A DNA stretch of 34,255 nt from contig NZ_VTEI01000011.1 in assembly GCF_008180415.1 (NCBI RefSeq), positions 2,501-36,755 of the forward strand, read 5' to 3'. Of the stretch, positions 1 to 7,740 are shown piece after piece. The stretch comes from Rossellomorea vietnamensis (GTDB lineage Bacteria; Bacillota; Bacilli; Bacillales; Bacillaceae_B). Each line of letters starts with the position of its first letter. The stretch's first letter is position 1. Below the pieces are notes generated by a model that saw only the letters and a program-made list of their open reading frames with translations, was not told where the DNA came from and did not search any database. The position numbers and the translations under genes were made by a program.

Positions 1-86
<86 letters not shown>

Positions 87-158
87 GTAAAAAGCGACAA
101 AACCAATTATATAATTTAAAGCGATAGATGTCAATCATTATTTTTAAAAAAATGAAAG

Positions 159-240
159 TGCGGGTGAAGGGACTTGAACCCCCACGCCTTGCGGCGCCAG
201 ATCCTAAGTCTGGTGCGTCTGCCAATTCCGCCACACCCGC
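159..240 (-). tRNA. tRNA-Leu(TAG)
   Basis: Acceptor GCGGGTG pairs with CACCCGC. The anticodon stem CCAGA/TCTGG encloses loop CTTAGGA, giving anticodon TAG (Leu, CUN codons). It has the long variable arm typical of tRNA-Leu. Unlike its cluster neighbours it has no encoded CCA after the discriminator A, so CCA must be added after transcription. Confidence 0.97.
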
Positions 241-276
241 ATGATTATAGTTTGTTTTGTATCAATCAAAACAAAA

Positions 277-352
277 TGGTGAGCCATGAAGGATTCGAAC
301 CTTCGACCCTCTGATTAAAAGTCAGATGCTCTACCAACTGAGCTAATGGCTC
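277..352 (-). tRNA. tRNA-Lys(TTT)
   Basis: Minus-strand cloverleaf starting GAGCCATTAGCTCAG. The anticodon stem TCTGA/TCAGA holds loop CTTTTAA, so the anticodon is TTT (Lys). The T-loop GGTTCGAATCC is intact and CCA is encoded. Confidence 0.97.
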
Positions 353-356
353 TAAA

Positions 357-431
357 TGGCTGGGCTAGCTGGATTCGAACCAACGCATGTCGCAGTCAAA
401 GTGCGATGCCTTACCGCTTGGCTATAGCCCA
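357..431 (-). tRNA. tRNA-Gln(TTG)
   Basis: Minus-strand cloverleaf starting TGGGCTATAGCCAAG. Anticodon loop CTTTGAC gives TTG (Gln). The T-arm GGTTCGAATCC is intact and CCA is encoded. Only 4 bp separate it from tRNA-Lys. Confidence 0.97.
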
Positions 432-516
432 TCATTTTCTAAATCCCGCAAGCGCGAGGTTTATAATATAACATGTTTTCTCGAATGTTGTCAAGAACTT
501 TCTCGAAAAATATTAA

Positions 517-593
517 TGGCGGTCCGGACGGGACTCGAACCCGCGACCTCCTGCGTGACAGGCAGGCATTCTAACCAACTGAACTACCGGACC
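517..593 (-). tRNA. tRNA-Asp(GTC)
   Basis: Minus-strand cloverleaf starting GGTCCGGTAGTTCAG. The anticodon loop contains GTC (Asp). The T-loop GGTTCGAGTCC is intact and CCA is encoded. As I recall it, the B. subtilis trnS cluster at this locus lacks an Asp gene between Glu and Gln, so this gene and its flanks may be an insertion. Confidence 0.97.
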
Positions 594-616
594 AAGGATT
601 TTGGCTGACAAGCAAA

Positions 617-700
617 ATATCCTTCCTTAATGCAAGGGACAGATACTGCTTATCAAATTATCTCTCCTTAATGTAAGGAGCAGAATTTTTGCTTCTTGAT
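617..700. repeat. Two imperfect direct repeats with a small hairpin, inside the tRNA cluster
   Basis: Two units of about 43 bp share TATCnnTCCTTAATG, AAGG, CAGA/AGAnnTGCTT-type blocks. The second contains a perfect stem CTCCTTA-ATG-TAAGGAG at 664-680. They fill the 160-bp gap between tRNA-Glu and tRNA-Asp, much longer than the 3-85 bp gaps elsewhere in the cluster. The hairpin lacks a clean T-tract, so a terminator role is uncertain. Confidence 0.5.
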
Positions 701-754
701 AAAGTCCAGTTCACTTCGGAAATGGAGTTCAGCACTCCGCTTCGCAAAAGAACT

Positions 755-829
755 TGGTGACCCGTACGGGATTCGAACCCGTGTTACCGCCGTGAAAGGG
801 CGGTGTCTTAACCGCTTGACCAACGGGCC
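755..829 (-). tRNA. tRNA-Glu(TTC)
   Basis: Minus-strand cloverleaf starting GGCCCGTTGGTCAAG. The anticodon loop CTTTCAC gives TTC (Glu). The T-loop GGTTCGAATCC is intact and CCA is encoded. Confidence 0.97.
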
Positions 830-837
830 ATTTTATA

Positions 838-928
838 TGGCGGAGAAGGAGGGATTTGAACCCTCGCGCCGCTTACACGACCTACACCCTTAGCAGGGGC
901 GCCTCTTCAGCCACTTGAGTACTTCCCC
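838..928 (-). tRNA. tRNA-Ser(GCT)
   Basis: Class II tRNA starting GGGGAAGTACTCAAG with a long variable arm. Anticodon loop CTGCTAA gives GCT (Ser, AGY codons). The T-loop GGTTCAAATCC is intact and CCA is encoded. Confidence 0.96.
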
Positions 929-940
929 ATAAAATAAAAA

Positions 941-1015
941 TGGCTCCGCAGGCAGGACTCGAACCTGCGACCGATCGGTTAACAGCCGATAGCTCTACCA
1001 CTGAGCTACTGCGGA
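941..1015 (-). tRNA. tRNA-Asn(GTT)
   Basis: Minus-strand cloverleaf starting TCCGCAGTAGCTCAG. Anticodon loop CTGTTAA gives GTT (Asn). CCA is encoded. It is the first gene of the cluster, about 30 nt downstream of the predicted start site of the consensus promoter. Confidence 0.97.
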
Positions 1016-1052
1016 ACAAGAAAAACTATTAAGTCGTTGTCCGACTTTTATT

Positions 1053-1081
1053 ATTATAACTACATCCACATAGGTTGTCAA
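1053..1081 (-). promoter_or_regulatory. Consensus sigma-A promoter of the tRNA cluster
   Basis: On the minus strand, TTGACA and TATAAT both match consensus perfectly and are 17 bp apart. They lie directly upstream of tRNA-Asn and just past the stop of the sprT-like gene. The short leader contains a 6-bp hairpin AAGTCG...CGACTT (1031-1047). A perfect core promoter suits stable-RNA transcription. Confidence 0.88.
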
Positions 1082-1095
1082 CGGAATTTCACAAG

Positions 1096-1560
1096 TTATT
1101 CAGAACTTGTTTTTTCAAGCTTCAATGTTCCTCTGCACTTTCCGCAGACATAACGGTCTACATTAATCCTTCGTCTTCTCCGGTAAATGAGATCACAGCC
1201 TGTACACCTGTAATGAAGTGTTTTTCGCTTCTTCTGTATTTGTGATTCCAATGGATTGCAATGCCTTGGGGCACCAACTTCCTTCATTAAATCTCTGAAA
1301 TCCTTATCCCGGTGTTTGTATCCTTTTCCCTCTATATGCAAATGGTAATGACATAGCTCATGCTTGATAATGCCTGTCAGTTCTGTCATTCCATGCTCGG
1401 CTAAATACTTGATGTTAATCTCAATGTTATGTGATCTAAGCATATAACGGCCGCCAGTAGTGCGCAGCCTTCTATTAAAAAAGGCTTGATGCCTGAACCG
1501 TTTCCCGAAGCTTGCATTCGATATATCTTCAACCAGCTTTTGCAGTTCACTGTTTTCCAC
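1096..1560 (-). CDS. SprT-like zinc-dependent protein (YdcK type)
   Basis: The 154-residue protein carries the gluzincin-type motif HELCH at residues 67-71, with further histidines just after it. A C-terminal zinc ribbon has CxxC pairs at 119/122 and 139/142, separated by an Arg-rich stretch. This is the SprT domain architecture, related to eukaryotic Spartan proteases. Proteolytic activity of the small bacterial forms is not established, and the substrate is unknown. The start is GTG at 1560, 9 nt after AAAGGAG; no ATG is better placed. It lies between cmpA and the tRNA cluster, as ydcK does in B. subtilis. The tRNA promoter begins 15 bp past its stop codon. Confidence 0.9.
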   Translation of the reverse strand: MENSELQKLVEDISNASFGKRFRHQAFFNRRLRTTGGRYMLRSHNIEINIKYLAEHGMTELTGIIKHELCHYHLHIEGKGYKHRDKDFRDLMKEVGAPRHCNPLESQIQKKRKTLHYRCTGCDLIYRRRRRINVDRYVCGKCRGTLKLEKTSSE

Positions 1561-1755
1561 TTATCTCAACTCCTTTGGTGAACATGACAAACTATTATAG
1601 CATAGATTAGAGAAATGAACTTTTACTGTACCTGAAAGGTATCCATAGCAGTTGTCCCATTCAGCCTCATAACAGAATGATGGATAAATTCAAATTGTTG
1701 GCCCAATCGATGACTGTATATTCTTTTCAATTTTTTAAAATAAGGAGGTTTGATT

Positions 1756-1869
1756 ATGCCTAACTGGCTTGTCAGCCAAATGCGCAAGGCTTATTTTGAA
1801 AAAGATCGCTATCAGATCAAACTTCTCAATCAATGCTGGTATTTCTATAGAAAAAAACACTGCAGTTAA
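1756..1869 (+). CDS. cmpA: CmpA, cortex morphogenetic protein
   Basis: A 37-residue protein beginning MPNWLVSQMRKAYFEKD and ending CWYFYRKKHCS. I recognise this as the B. subtilis CmpA type: near-identical length, the same MPNWL start and the same CWYFYRKKHCS end. It has a very good ribosome site (AAGGAGGT, 6 nt before ATG). In B. subtilis CmpA is an adaptor that helps ClpXP degrade SpoIVA in cells with faulty spore coats, a quality-control step in cortex and coat assembly, and it is made in the mother cell under sigma-E. No clear sigma-E promoter could be picked out here. The gene is on the opposite strand to sprT-like and tex, and its last codons form the stem of a terminator that would act on tex. 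It is easy to miss because of its size. Confidence 0.93.
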   Translation: MPNWLVSQMRKAYFEKDRYQIKLLNQCWYFYRKKHCS

Positions 1870-1880
1870 CTGCAGTGTTT
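1852..1880 (-). terminator. Rho-independent terminator for tex, overlapping the 3' end of cmpA
   Basis: A perfect 26-bp palindrome (1855-1880, arms AAACACTGCAGTT/AACTGCAGTGTTT) is followed on the minus strand by seven T residues. It stops transcription arriving from tex. The left arm encodes the final KHCS codons and stop of cmpA. In the plus direction only three T residues follow, so termination of cmpA there would be weaker. Confidence 0.82.
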
Positions 1881-1967
1881 AATAAACCCTTGGAACGGGC
1901 AGAGTGAACTGGCCAAGAAGCAATGTTTCATCAACACTAATAACATGGCCTGTATGGTCCAGTTTCT

Positions 1968-4136
1968 CTATTCCTTTACCATGGACAACGCTACTCTTCC
2001 TTTTTTCACGTCAGCACTTTCTACCCAAACCGTAACGACATCTCCTACTGACACGACATCGAGCGGGTGTTTGACAAATCCTTTACGCAGTTTGGATATG
2101 TGAACAAGCCCATCCTGTTTGACTCCAATATCCACGAACGCTCCAAAATCTACTACGTTTCGTACCGTTCCTTGCAGTTCCATGCCAGGCTGAAGATCTT
2201 CTAGTTTCAATACATCCTTCTTAAGCAGAGGCGCGGACAGCTCGTCCCTTGGATCTCGGCCCGGCCTTACCAAAGCGTCGACGATATCTTTCAGTGTCAG
2301 CTTACCAATGCCAAGCTCTTCTGATAACTCTTCCAAGTTAAGCCCTTCCATTCTCTTTCTCAATTCTTCTGTTCCAAGAGCACTTCCATCCAGGTCCAGT
2401 TTACGCAGCAGCTTCCTCACTTCTTCATAATTTTCAGGGTGGATTGGCGTCTGGTCAAGAGCTTCTTCTCCATCCATGATCCTAAGGAACCCGATACATT
2501 GCTCATACGTCTTCGCTCCAAGCCTCGGGATTTTCTTTAATTGTTTCCTTGAATTAATTCTTCCTTCCTCTTCTCTTTGCTTAACAATATTATTAGCAAC
2601 TGTTTTAGATAAACCAGCCACATACTGCAACAGAGAGGAAGAAGCGGTATTGACGTTCACCCCAACTCGGTTAACAACCGTTTCCACTACAAAAGTGAGG
2701 GATTCGTTTAGTTTCTTCTGCGAAACGTCATGCTGATATTGGCCCACCCCAACTGATTTCGGGTCAATTTTCACCAGTTCAGCCAGCGGATCCTGCAGCC
2801 TTCTGGCAATGGAAACTGCACTTCTCTCCTCTACTTGCAGATCAGGAAACTCTTCTCGGGCAATGTCAGAAGCAGAATACACACTAGCTCCAGCCTCATT
2901 CACGATGAGATAAGAGATGTCCATATCGACATCTTTAAGAATATCTACTACAAACTGCTCCGTTTCCCTCGAAGCAGTCCCATTTCCAATTGCGACAATT
3001 TCAATGTTATGTGTCTGCAAAGTCTTTTTGAAGACCTCCACTGCTGCTTCCTTTTTCGCTTTTGGTGGGTGAGGGTAGATGACACTAATATCAAGCTTTT
3101 TTCCTGTCTGGTCTACTACTGCCAGTTTACAGCCGGTCCGGTATGCCGGGTCAACTCCAAGCACCCTTTTTCCTTTTAGAGGCGGCTGAAGCAGGAGGTT
3201 TCTTAAGTTCTCCGTGAAGATATGTATGGCTCGGTCTTCAGCTGTCTCAGTTAAATTATTTCTGATTTCTCTTTCAATCGAAGGCTGAATCAATCGTTTA
3301 TAGCTGTCCTCGATGGCTTGTTCAATCGATTGAGAAGCTATTGATTCCTTCTTGATGATATTTTTGACTAGGAAATTGTGTATCCTTTCTGCATTAGGTT
3401 CAATCGATACTCTAAGAATCCCTTCCTTTTCTCCTCTGTTTATGGCAAGGACACGATGGGGGACAATTTTATTTACCGGTTCACTGTAGTCATAGTACAT
3501 TTCAAAAACATTTTTTTCGTCCTCAGCATCTTTCTTCACCGAAGTGACAAGAGTACCTGTTTTGAAAGTGTCATTTCGAATCGACTCCCTGAACTTAGCA
3601 TTATCCGAGACCATTTCTGCAATGATGTCCTGTGCACCTGCAATGGCGTCTTCAGCAGAGTTTATTTCATTTTCAACAGATACATACTTTTCCGCTTCAC
3701 TTTCCAAGCAGCTTCCGTTCACAGGGAAAGATAACATCCACTCGGCCAGCGGCTCGAGACCTTTCTCTTTCGCCACGGTAGCTTTCGTTCGGCGTTTTTG
3801 TTTGTACGGGCGGTATAAATCCTCCACTTTCTGAAGCTTATCCGCTTTTTCTATATCGATTTTCAGCTCCGTAGTGAGCTTCCCTTGTTCTTCTATTAAG
3901 CGGAGTACTTCTTCTTTACGGCTTTGCAGGTTCTGTACATAATTCCATGCATCCATGACCGCTCGGATTTGAACTTCATCTAGTGCACCCGTCTGCTCTT
4001 TACGGTACCGGGCAATGAACGGAACTGTATTTCCTTCATCAAGAAGAGAAATTACACTCTTAATCTGTTTTATATTGATTGAAAGGTCTTTAGAAATGTT
4101 TTCTATAAGATTTGGCTTTTCTTTTAATAATGACAC
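1968..4136 (-). CDS. tex: Tex-family RNA-binding transcription accessory protein
   Basis: The 722-residue protein has the full Tex layout. A helical Tex N-domain covers about 1-190. A YqgF/RNase H-like domain begins at the GVDPAYRTG motif near residue 327. Helix-hairpin-helix segments lie near 510-560. A C-terminal S1 RNA-binding domain (about 648-718) contains VDFGAFVDIG and DGLVHISKL. Tex proteins bind RNA polymerase and nucleic acid and affect transcription and stress tolerance; the biochemical role in Bacillus is poorly defined. The start is GTG at 4136 with GGAGGT nine bases upstream; the earlier ATG in the leader runs straight into a stop. It corresponds in place to B. subtilis ydcI, lying downstream of the sigB operon in the same direction. 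Confidence 0.95.
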   Translation of the reverse strand: MSLLKEKPNLIENISKDLSINIKQIKSVISLLDEGNTVPFIARYRKEQTGALDEVQIRAVMDAWNYVQNLQSRKEEVLRLIEEQGKLTTELKIDIEKADKLQKVEDLYRPYKQKRRTKATVAKEKGLEPLAEWMLSFPVNGSCLESEAEKYVSVENEINSAEDAIAGAQDIIAEMVSDNAKFRESIRNDTFKTGTLVTSVKKDAEDEKNVFEMYYDYSEPVNKIVPHRVLAINRGEKEGILRVSIEPNAERIHNFLVKNIIKKESIASQSIEQAIEDSYKRLIQPSIEREIRNNLTETAEDRAIHIFTENLRNLLLQPPLKGKRVLGVDPAYRTGCKLAVVDQTGKKLDISVIYPHPPKAKKEAAVEVFKKTLQTHNIEIVAIGNGTASRETEQFVVDILKDVDMDISYLIVNEAGASVYSASDIAREEFPDLQVEERSAVSIARRLQDPLAELVKIDPKSVGVGQYQHDVSQKKLNESLTFVVETVVNRVGVNVNTASSSLLQYVAGLSKTVANNIVKQREEEGRINSRKQLKKIPRLGAKTYEQCIGFLRIMDGEEALDQTPIHPENYEEVRKLLRKLDLDGSALGTEELRKRMEGLNLEELSEELGIGKLTLKDIVDALVRPGRDPRDELSAPLLKKDVLKLEDLQPGMELQGTVRNVVDFGAFVDIGVKQDGLVHISKLRKGFVKHPLDVVSVGDVVTVWVESADVKKGRVALSMVKE

Positions 4137-4338
4137 TACTGCATTACCTCCAGTTTATTTCTATACTTATCAAGTTTACCATAGCCTTTCGTATATATAC
4201 GGCTTGAGTACGATGCATTCCTTCTTGACATTGATCAGTTCTGCTGCTTTTTGAGTCATAGAAAATCATAACGTAACAATGTCTGCAGCCCCTCTTCGCA
4301 GATATGGTTGAGATTCATTTTAAAGGGGGGTTATTTTT

Positions 4339-4449
4339 ATGTATAAATTACCACTGAGGGATATCCTCCCTTGTTACAAGGAGAGTGTCTTTGAACAGGC
4401 GATTCTCATTTTTCTTTCCTGCTTATTCAAGAGAATAAGGTCTAACTAA
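4339..4449 (+). CDS. Possible 36-residue peptide, unrecognised
   Basis: An ATG ORF of 36 codons, preceded by AAAGGGGGG eight bases upstream, lies alone on the plus strand between tex and rsbX. The peptide begins MYKLPLRDILPCYKESVF and has a hydrophobic C-terminal part (ILIFLSCLF) ending KRIRSN, so it might associate with membrane. About 55 bp upstream, CATAACGTA fits the CATAnnnTA pattern of sigma-K -10 elements, but no matching -35 was found. It stops about 10 bp short of the rsbX terminator. I do not recognise the family. Support is the ribosome site and the otherwise empty gap only. Confidence 0.35.
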   Translation: MYKLPLRDILPCYKESVFEQAILIFLSCLFKRIRSN

Positions 4450-4459
4450 CGAATCTTAA

Positions 4460-4493
4460 ACAAAAAGAAAAAGCCTACTCATCAGAGTAAGCT
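4460..4493 (-). terminator. Terminator of the sigB operon, embedded in the end of rsbX
   Basis: Minus strand: stem AGCTTACTC/GAGTAGGCT with a 4-nt loop, followed by TTTTTCTTTTTG. The stem includes the last codons and stop of rsbX, so translation and termination overlap. It closes the rsbR-rsbX transcription unit. Confidence 0.8.
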
Positions 4494-5078
4494 CCCTACT
4501 ATAAAAGTTGTATCATCTATTGGCTCGGCCAGATGCAAGCTGATTTCATCATTGATTTTCCTTAAAGAATTGCTTGTCTGAAGTAAAGATTTAATATTCG
4601 TGATATTTAATCCATCAGAATGCAGTAAGAATTTAGATTGGGGTTCATAAGTGAATCTTTGCGTTCGATACTTTTGGGGTCTGCCTGAAAGATAGCCTGT
4701 TACTGGCAAGGGATATGTCATTTTCCCGAGCGAGGAGTAAAGATAGAAACGTATATTGCCTACACAGCTATATTCAAACTCATTACTGTCATAGTAGACT
4801 TTCATGATTGCCACAGCTGCGCCTCTTTTATGCATCAATTCTTCATTGCAGTAGTTCATCAAAGTGGAGACATCTTCTTGGTGATGCCTTTCCACCAATT
4901 CTACTACCGCATGTGAAGATTCATATGCAAACTTCCCGCTTCCCAAGCCATCTGCCAGTATGCAGATAAAGTAGTCGTCAGTGGATGTAAAAAAGAAGCT
5001 GTCACCGCAATATGGATTCTGCCCCTTTGAAACTTGCTTGGCATAAACCTCAATTTGATCTTCGATTAAATGGGTCAT
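4482..5078 (-). CDS. rsbX: RsbX, PP2C phosphatase that resets the stressosome
   Basis: The 198-residue protein matches the PPM/PP2C-type RsbX phosphatase (about 199 residues in B. subtilis). The metal-binding acidic motif ILADGLGSG sits at residues 40-48, with a second LLHSDGLN element near 150. Its role is to dephosphorylate RsbS and RsbR in the stressosome, recapturing RsbT and shutting the sigma-B response down. The start codon overlaps the sigB stop by 4 bp (ATGA), so translation is probably coupled. It is the last gene of the operon and lies downstream of the internal sigma-B promoter, so it is under negative feedback. It ends in the operon terminator. Confidence 0.95.
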   Translation of the reverse strand: MTHLIEDQIEVYAKQVSKGQNPYCGDSFFFTSTDDYFICILADGLGSGKFAYESSHAVVELVERHHQEDVSTLMNYCNEELMHKRGAAVAIMKVYYDSNEFEYSCVGNIRFYLYSSLGKMTYPLPVTGYLSGRPQKYRTQRFTYEPQSKFLLHSDGLNITNIKSLLQTSNSLRKINDEISLHLAEPIDDTTFIVGSLL

Positions 5079-5872
5079 TCAGAATAACTCTCCGAATTTC
5101 TCATTTCTGCGTCAATAGCTTCTTTCAACTTCTTAATAGCACGCCTTTGGAGTCTGGATACATGCATCTGCGAAATTCCCAATTTTTCTCCTGCGTCTTT
5201 TTGGCTGAGGTTATCCAAGTAAGTATATTGAATAATAAGCCTTTCTCTCTCTGATAAAACATGAAGGACTTTTTCAAGAACCAGCTTCTGGTTAATTCTT
5301 TCGTAGCCGTCATCTATGCTGCCGACAATATCAAGCAGCGTGACGGTACTTCCTTCTGAGTCTGCCTCGATTGAATGGTCAACAGACAATGCCTGATAAC
5401 TTTTGCCCATCTCCATCGCCTCTAGGACTTCCTCTTCTGTCACTTCAAGATAATCCGCAATCTCTTCAACTTTTGGAGACCTCTCCAATGTGTTGGTCAG
5501 TTCTTCTACAGTTGACTTGATTTTAGGGCCTAATTCCTTGATACGCCTTGGCACATGCACACTCCAAGTCTTATCACGAAGGAACCGCTTGATTTCACCC
5601 ACAATTGTAGGGATGGCAAATGCTTCAAAGGTCTTTCCAAAAGAATCATCATAACGGCGGATGGCACCTAACAAGCCAATCATACCTACTTGAACGATAT
5701 CCTCGTGAAAGGATTTCCCTTTTGAATATTTACGGGCTATGGAAATAACAAGGTTTTCATAATGAAGGACTAAGTTACTCTGTGCTTCATCATCGTTCTC
5801 TTCTTGATATGCTTTTATCCACTGTTTAACTTTCTCTTTTGTTTGCTGGTTAGGTTGAGATAGTTTCGGCAT
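5075..5872 (-). CDS. sigB: General stress sigma factor SigB
   Basis: The 265-residue protein is a sigma-70 family group 3 factor. Region 2 spans about 35-105 (HYENLVISIARKYSKG, then VQVGMIGLLGAIRRYD). Region 3 follows around 110-175. Region 4, near 215-260, has the helix-turn-helix QKDAGEKLGISQMHVSRLQR. It directs transcription of the general stress regulon from GTTTAA/GGGTAT-type promoters and is held inactive by RsbW. It overlaps rsbW by 23 bp and rsbX by 4 bp, so expression of all three is tightly linked. The start ATG has AGGTGGAG upstream, inside the rsbW coding end. Length and gene order are those of B. subtilis. Confidence 0.97.
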   Translation of the reverse strand: MPKLSQPNQQTKEKVKQWIKAYQEENDDEAQSNLVLHYENLVISIARKYSKGKSFHEDIVQVGMIGLLGAIRRYDDSFGKTFEAFAIPTIVGEIKRFLRDKTWSVHVPRRIKELGPKIKSTVEELTNTLERSPKVEEIADYLEVTEEEVLEAMEMGKSYQALSVDHSIEADSEGSTVTLLDIVGSIDDGYERINQKLVLEKVLHVLSERERLIIQYTYLDNLSQKDAGEKLGISQMHVSRLQRRAIKKLKEAIDAEMRNSESYSE

Positions 5873-6317
5873 CCGTCTCCACCTGCTCTCCTTCTAGGAA
5901 CTTAGTCATAAAGACTGTTACCCCTTCTTGATGGTGGACTTTCACCTCATCCATCAGACTTTCAATAAGGTATAGCCCCAGCCCGCCTTCTCTTAGGAAT
6001 TCAACAGAGTTTTCTGCATCGTAAGGACCAACTTCTTCACGGGTCTTTTTGAAATCGAAGCTTTCACCATTATCCGCCACCATAACTTCAAGCCGCTCTT
6101 CATATAAAGCAAATCCGACAATGACTTCTCCGGTTTCATCCTTATAGGCATGCTGTACCGCATTGGTGATTGCTTCGCTTGTAGCGATCTTCAAGTCTTC
6201 AATCGCATCATAGGTAAACCCCATTCTGCTGGCAATTCCGGATAATGTTAACCGGATCACACCCACGTATTCTGGTTTAGCAGGGATCTTCATCTCGATG
6301 TAGTCAAAATCTTGCAT
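5850..6317 (-). CDS. rsbW: RsbW, anti-sigma-B factor and serine kinase
   Basis: The 155-residue protein is a GHKL-fold kinase. An N-box EAITNAVQHAY (48-58) is followed by a G1-type VADNGESF (80-87) and a glycine-rich EGGLGLYLIESL (110-121). RsbW binds SigB and keeps it from RNA polymerase. It also phosphorylates RsbV, which prevents RsbV from displacing SigB. Its ATG overlaps the rsbV stop (TAATG), and its end overlaps the sigB start, so the partner-switching proteins are made in step. No missing motif was seen. Confidence 0.97.
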   Translation of the reverse strand: MQDFDYIEMKIPAKPEYVGVIRLTLSGIASRMGFTYDAIEDLKIATSEAITNAVQHAYKDETGEVIVGFALYEERLEVMVADNGESFDFKKTREEVGPYDAENSVEFLREGGLGLYLIESLMDEVKVHHQEGVTVFMTKFLEGEQVETDAETIST

Positions 6318-6649
6318 TATTCTACGCCACCTTTTACCTCGGAATTAATATTCATAATATCTCCAAGTCCTGTAATATCAAACAGGCGTCTTAAGCGTTC
6401 TGATAAACCGGTTAGGTAAAGTTGACCACCGTTTGCATTTATGGTTTTGAATAATCCAACAAAAACCCCTAAGCCTGTACTGTCCATATAGGAAACCTCG
6501 GAAAGATCAACGTTCATGACCACATTCTTTTCTTCCGCAGAAGAATTCAGTGCATCTTTAAGTTTTGGGGCTGTATATGCATCGATCTCCCCATTCACCT
6601 TTACGTCGATCACTTTATCATTTTCATTTAAATCTATCGTCAAATTCAT
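6317..6649 (-). CDS. rsbV: RsbV, anti-anti-sigma factor
   Basis: A 110-residue STAS-domain protein. The phosphorylation motif SYMDSTGLGVFVG places the conserved serine at residue 57 (Ser56 in B. subtilis numbering). Unphosphorylated RsbV binds RsbW and frees SigB; RsbW phosphorylates it and RsbU dephosphorylates it. I start it at the ATG (6649), preceded by AAGAGGTG with 6-nt spacing. A GTG three codons earlier overlaps that ribosome site and is less likely. It is the first gene behind the internal sigma-B promoter, which is the expected autoregulatory arrangement. Confidence 0.96.
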   Translation of the reverse strand: MNLTIDLNENDKVIDVKVNGEIDAYTAPKLKDALNSSAEEKNVVMNVDLSEVSYMDSTGLGVFVGLFKTINANGGQLYLTGLSERLRRLFDITGLGDIMNINSEVKGGVE

Positions 6650-6689
6650 CAATTTCACCTCTTCTGAACAAATCCATTGCTATATTCGT

Positions 6690-6714
6690 TTACCCTATTG
6701 AGGGGATCTTAAAC
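6690..6714 (-). promoter_or_regulatory. Internal sigma-B promoter upstream of rsbV
   Basis: Minus strand: GTTTAA, 13-bp spacer, GGGTAA, which fits the sigma-B consensus GTTTAA-N12-15-GGGTAT. It sits in the 70-bp gap between rsbU and rsbV, with the -35 only about 5 bp beyond the rsbU stop. It would drive rsbV-rsbW-sigB-rsbX in an autocatalytic loop, as in B. subtilis. Confidence 0.9.
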
Positions 6715-6719
6715 ATTTA

Positions 6720-7730
6720 TCAACAAATTCTTTTTAGAATGATGAGAGTGAAGTCGTCACGCAGCTGGAAATGCTGCAGTCTTTCCAGCTCTTTATAGAC
6801 ACTGGTGACAATATCCTGTGCAGGGAGATGGATATATTTCTCGATATATCCAACAAGGTCTTCTCTTTCAATGAATCCTTCCTCCGTCCGGCATTCCGTT
6901 ACACCATCGGAAAGCAGGATGATGAGGTCGCCGACATTCACCGGCCTCTCATACTGGCGGTACTTGGCTCTCTTGTCCACTCCCAGAAGGAGCCCCTTTG
7001 CATCGAGGTCTTCAAATTCATTTGTTTGGGAATTAAAGAAAAAGCCGGGTTCATGTCCGGCAGAAGAATAGTTGAATACATGCTTGTAAGGATCATACAT
7101 ACCATAGAACATCGTGATAAACATGCTTGGATCCACATTCATTTCCACTACTCTATTCAGGCTTTCCAAGACAGCACTTGGATAATGCCTGTGTTCCGGA
7201 AGGCTGTCCATGGCATATTTTATCATGGACATACACAATGCCGCAGGAATTCCCTTCCCAATAACATCTGCAATCGCCACGCTTATATAGTCATTGTCAT
7301 CCTGGACAAAGTGATAGTAATCACCATTCATTCTTTTGGCAGGCACACTCAGCGCCCCGACATCTAATGACTCTATTTCAGGGACGGTAGTGCCTAGCAG
7401 GGTCTGCTGCATGTTGGAAGCAATCTCGATTTCATTGTTCAGCTCCTGCTGTTTCGAGCGGAGGCTCTGGTGTTCACGATAGGCAAACCCGTAACCTATC
7501 ATAACCTCTAGTAAAATATCAAAAGAATCAAGCACACTCTCGGACAGACCCGGCTCCATATCAAGCATGATACTTTTATGGAGACTGATAATTTCTTCCG
7601 GGGATATGTTATGTTCAATCGACTTGCGGCTGAACTTCTGCCCCAGATACAACGCCTGTTCATCCTGTGCTTTTAAATAGTTTTCAATAATTTCTTTATA
7701 CTTTACATCCATCAATTCTCTAAAATCCAT
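6720..7730 (-). CDS. rsbU: RsbU, PP2C phosphatase that activates sigma-B
   Basis: The 336-residue protein has an N-terminal helical RsbT-binding domain (about 1-85), a linker coiled segment, and a C-terminal PPM/PP2C domain from about residue 120. Visible elements are AKRMNGDYYHF, the metal-binding ADVIGKGIPAAL and, near the end, LLSDGVTECR and RDDFTLIILK. RsbT released from the stressosome binds the N-domain and switches on phosphatase activity toward RsbV-P, which releases SigB. Its length equals that of the B. subtilis protein as I recall it (about 335). It begins 10 bp after the rsbT stop. Confidence 0.96.
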   Translation of the reverse strand: MDFRELMDVKYKEIIENYLKAQDEQALYLGQKFSRKSIEHNISPEEIISLHKSIMLDMEPGLSESVLDSFDILLEVMIGYGFAYREHQSLRSKQQELNNEIEIASNMQQTLLGTTVPEIESLDVGALSVPAKRMNGDYYHFVQDDNDYISVAIADVIGKGIPAALCMSMIKYAMDSLPEHRHYPSAVLESLNRVVEMNVDPSMFITMFYGMYDPYKHVFNYSSAGHEPGFFFNSQTNEFEDLDAKGLLLGVDKRAKYRQYERPVNVGDLIILLSDGVTECRTEEGFIEREDLVGYIEKYIHLPAQDIVTSVYKELERLQHFQLRDDFTLIILKRIC

Positions 7731-7740
7731 GTCACTCCCC

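Noticed and set aside
387..893. Plus-strand frames across the tRNA genes, with peptides such as RTGLEPATSC and EGFEPSR
   Set aside because: These are antisense translations of tRNA T-arms, a well-known false-ORF pattern.
6771..7367. 198-codon plus-strand frame opposite rsbU
   Set aside because: It lies wholly inside rsbU, has no family motifs, and rsbU is unambiguous.
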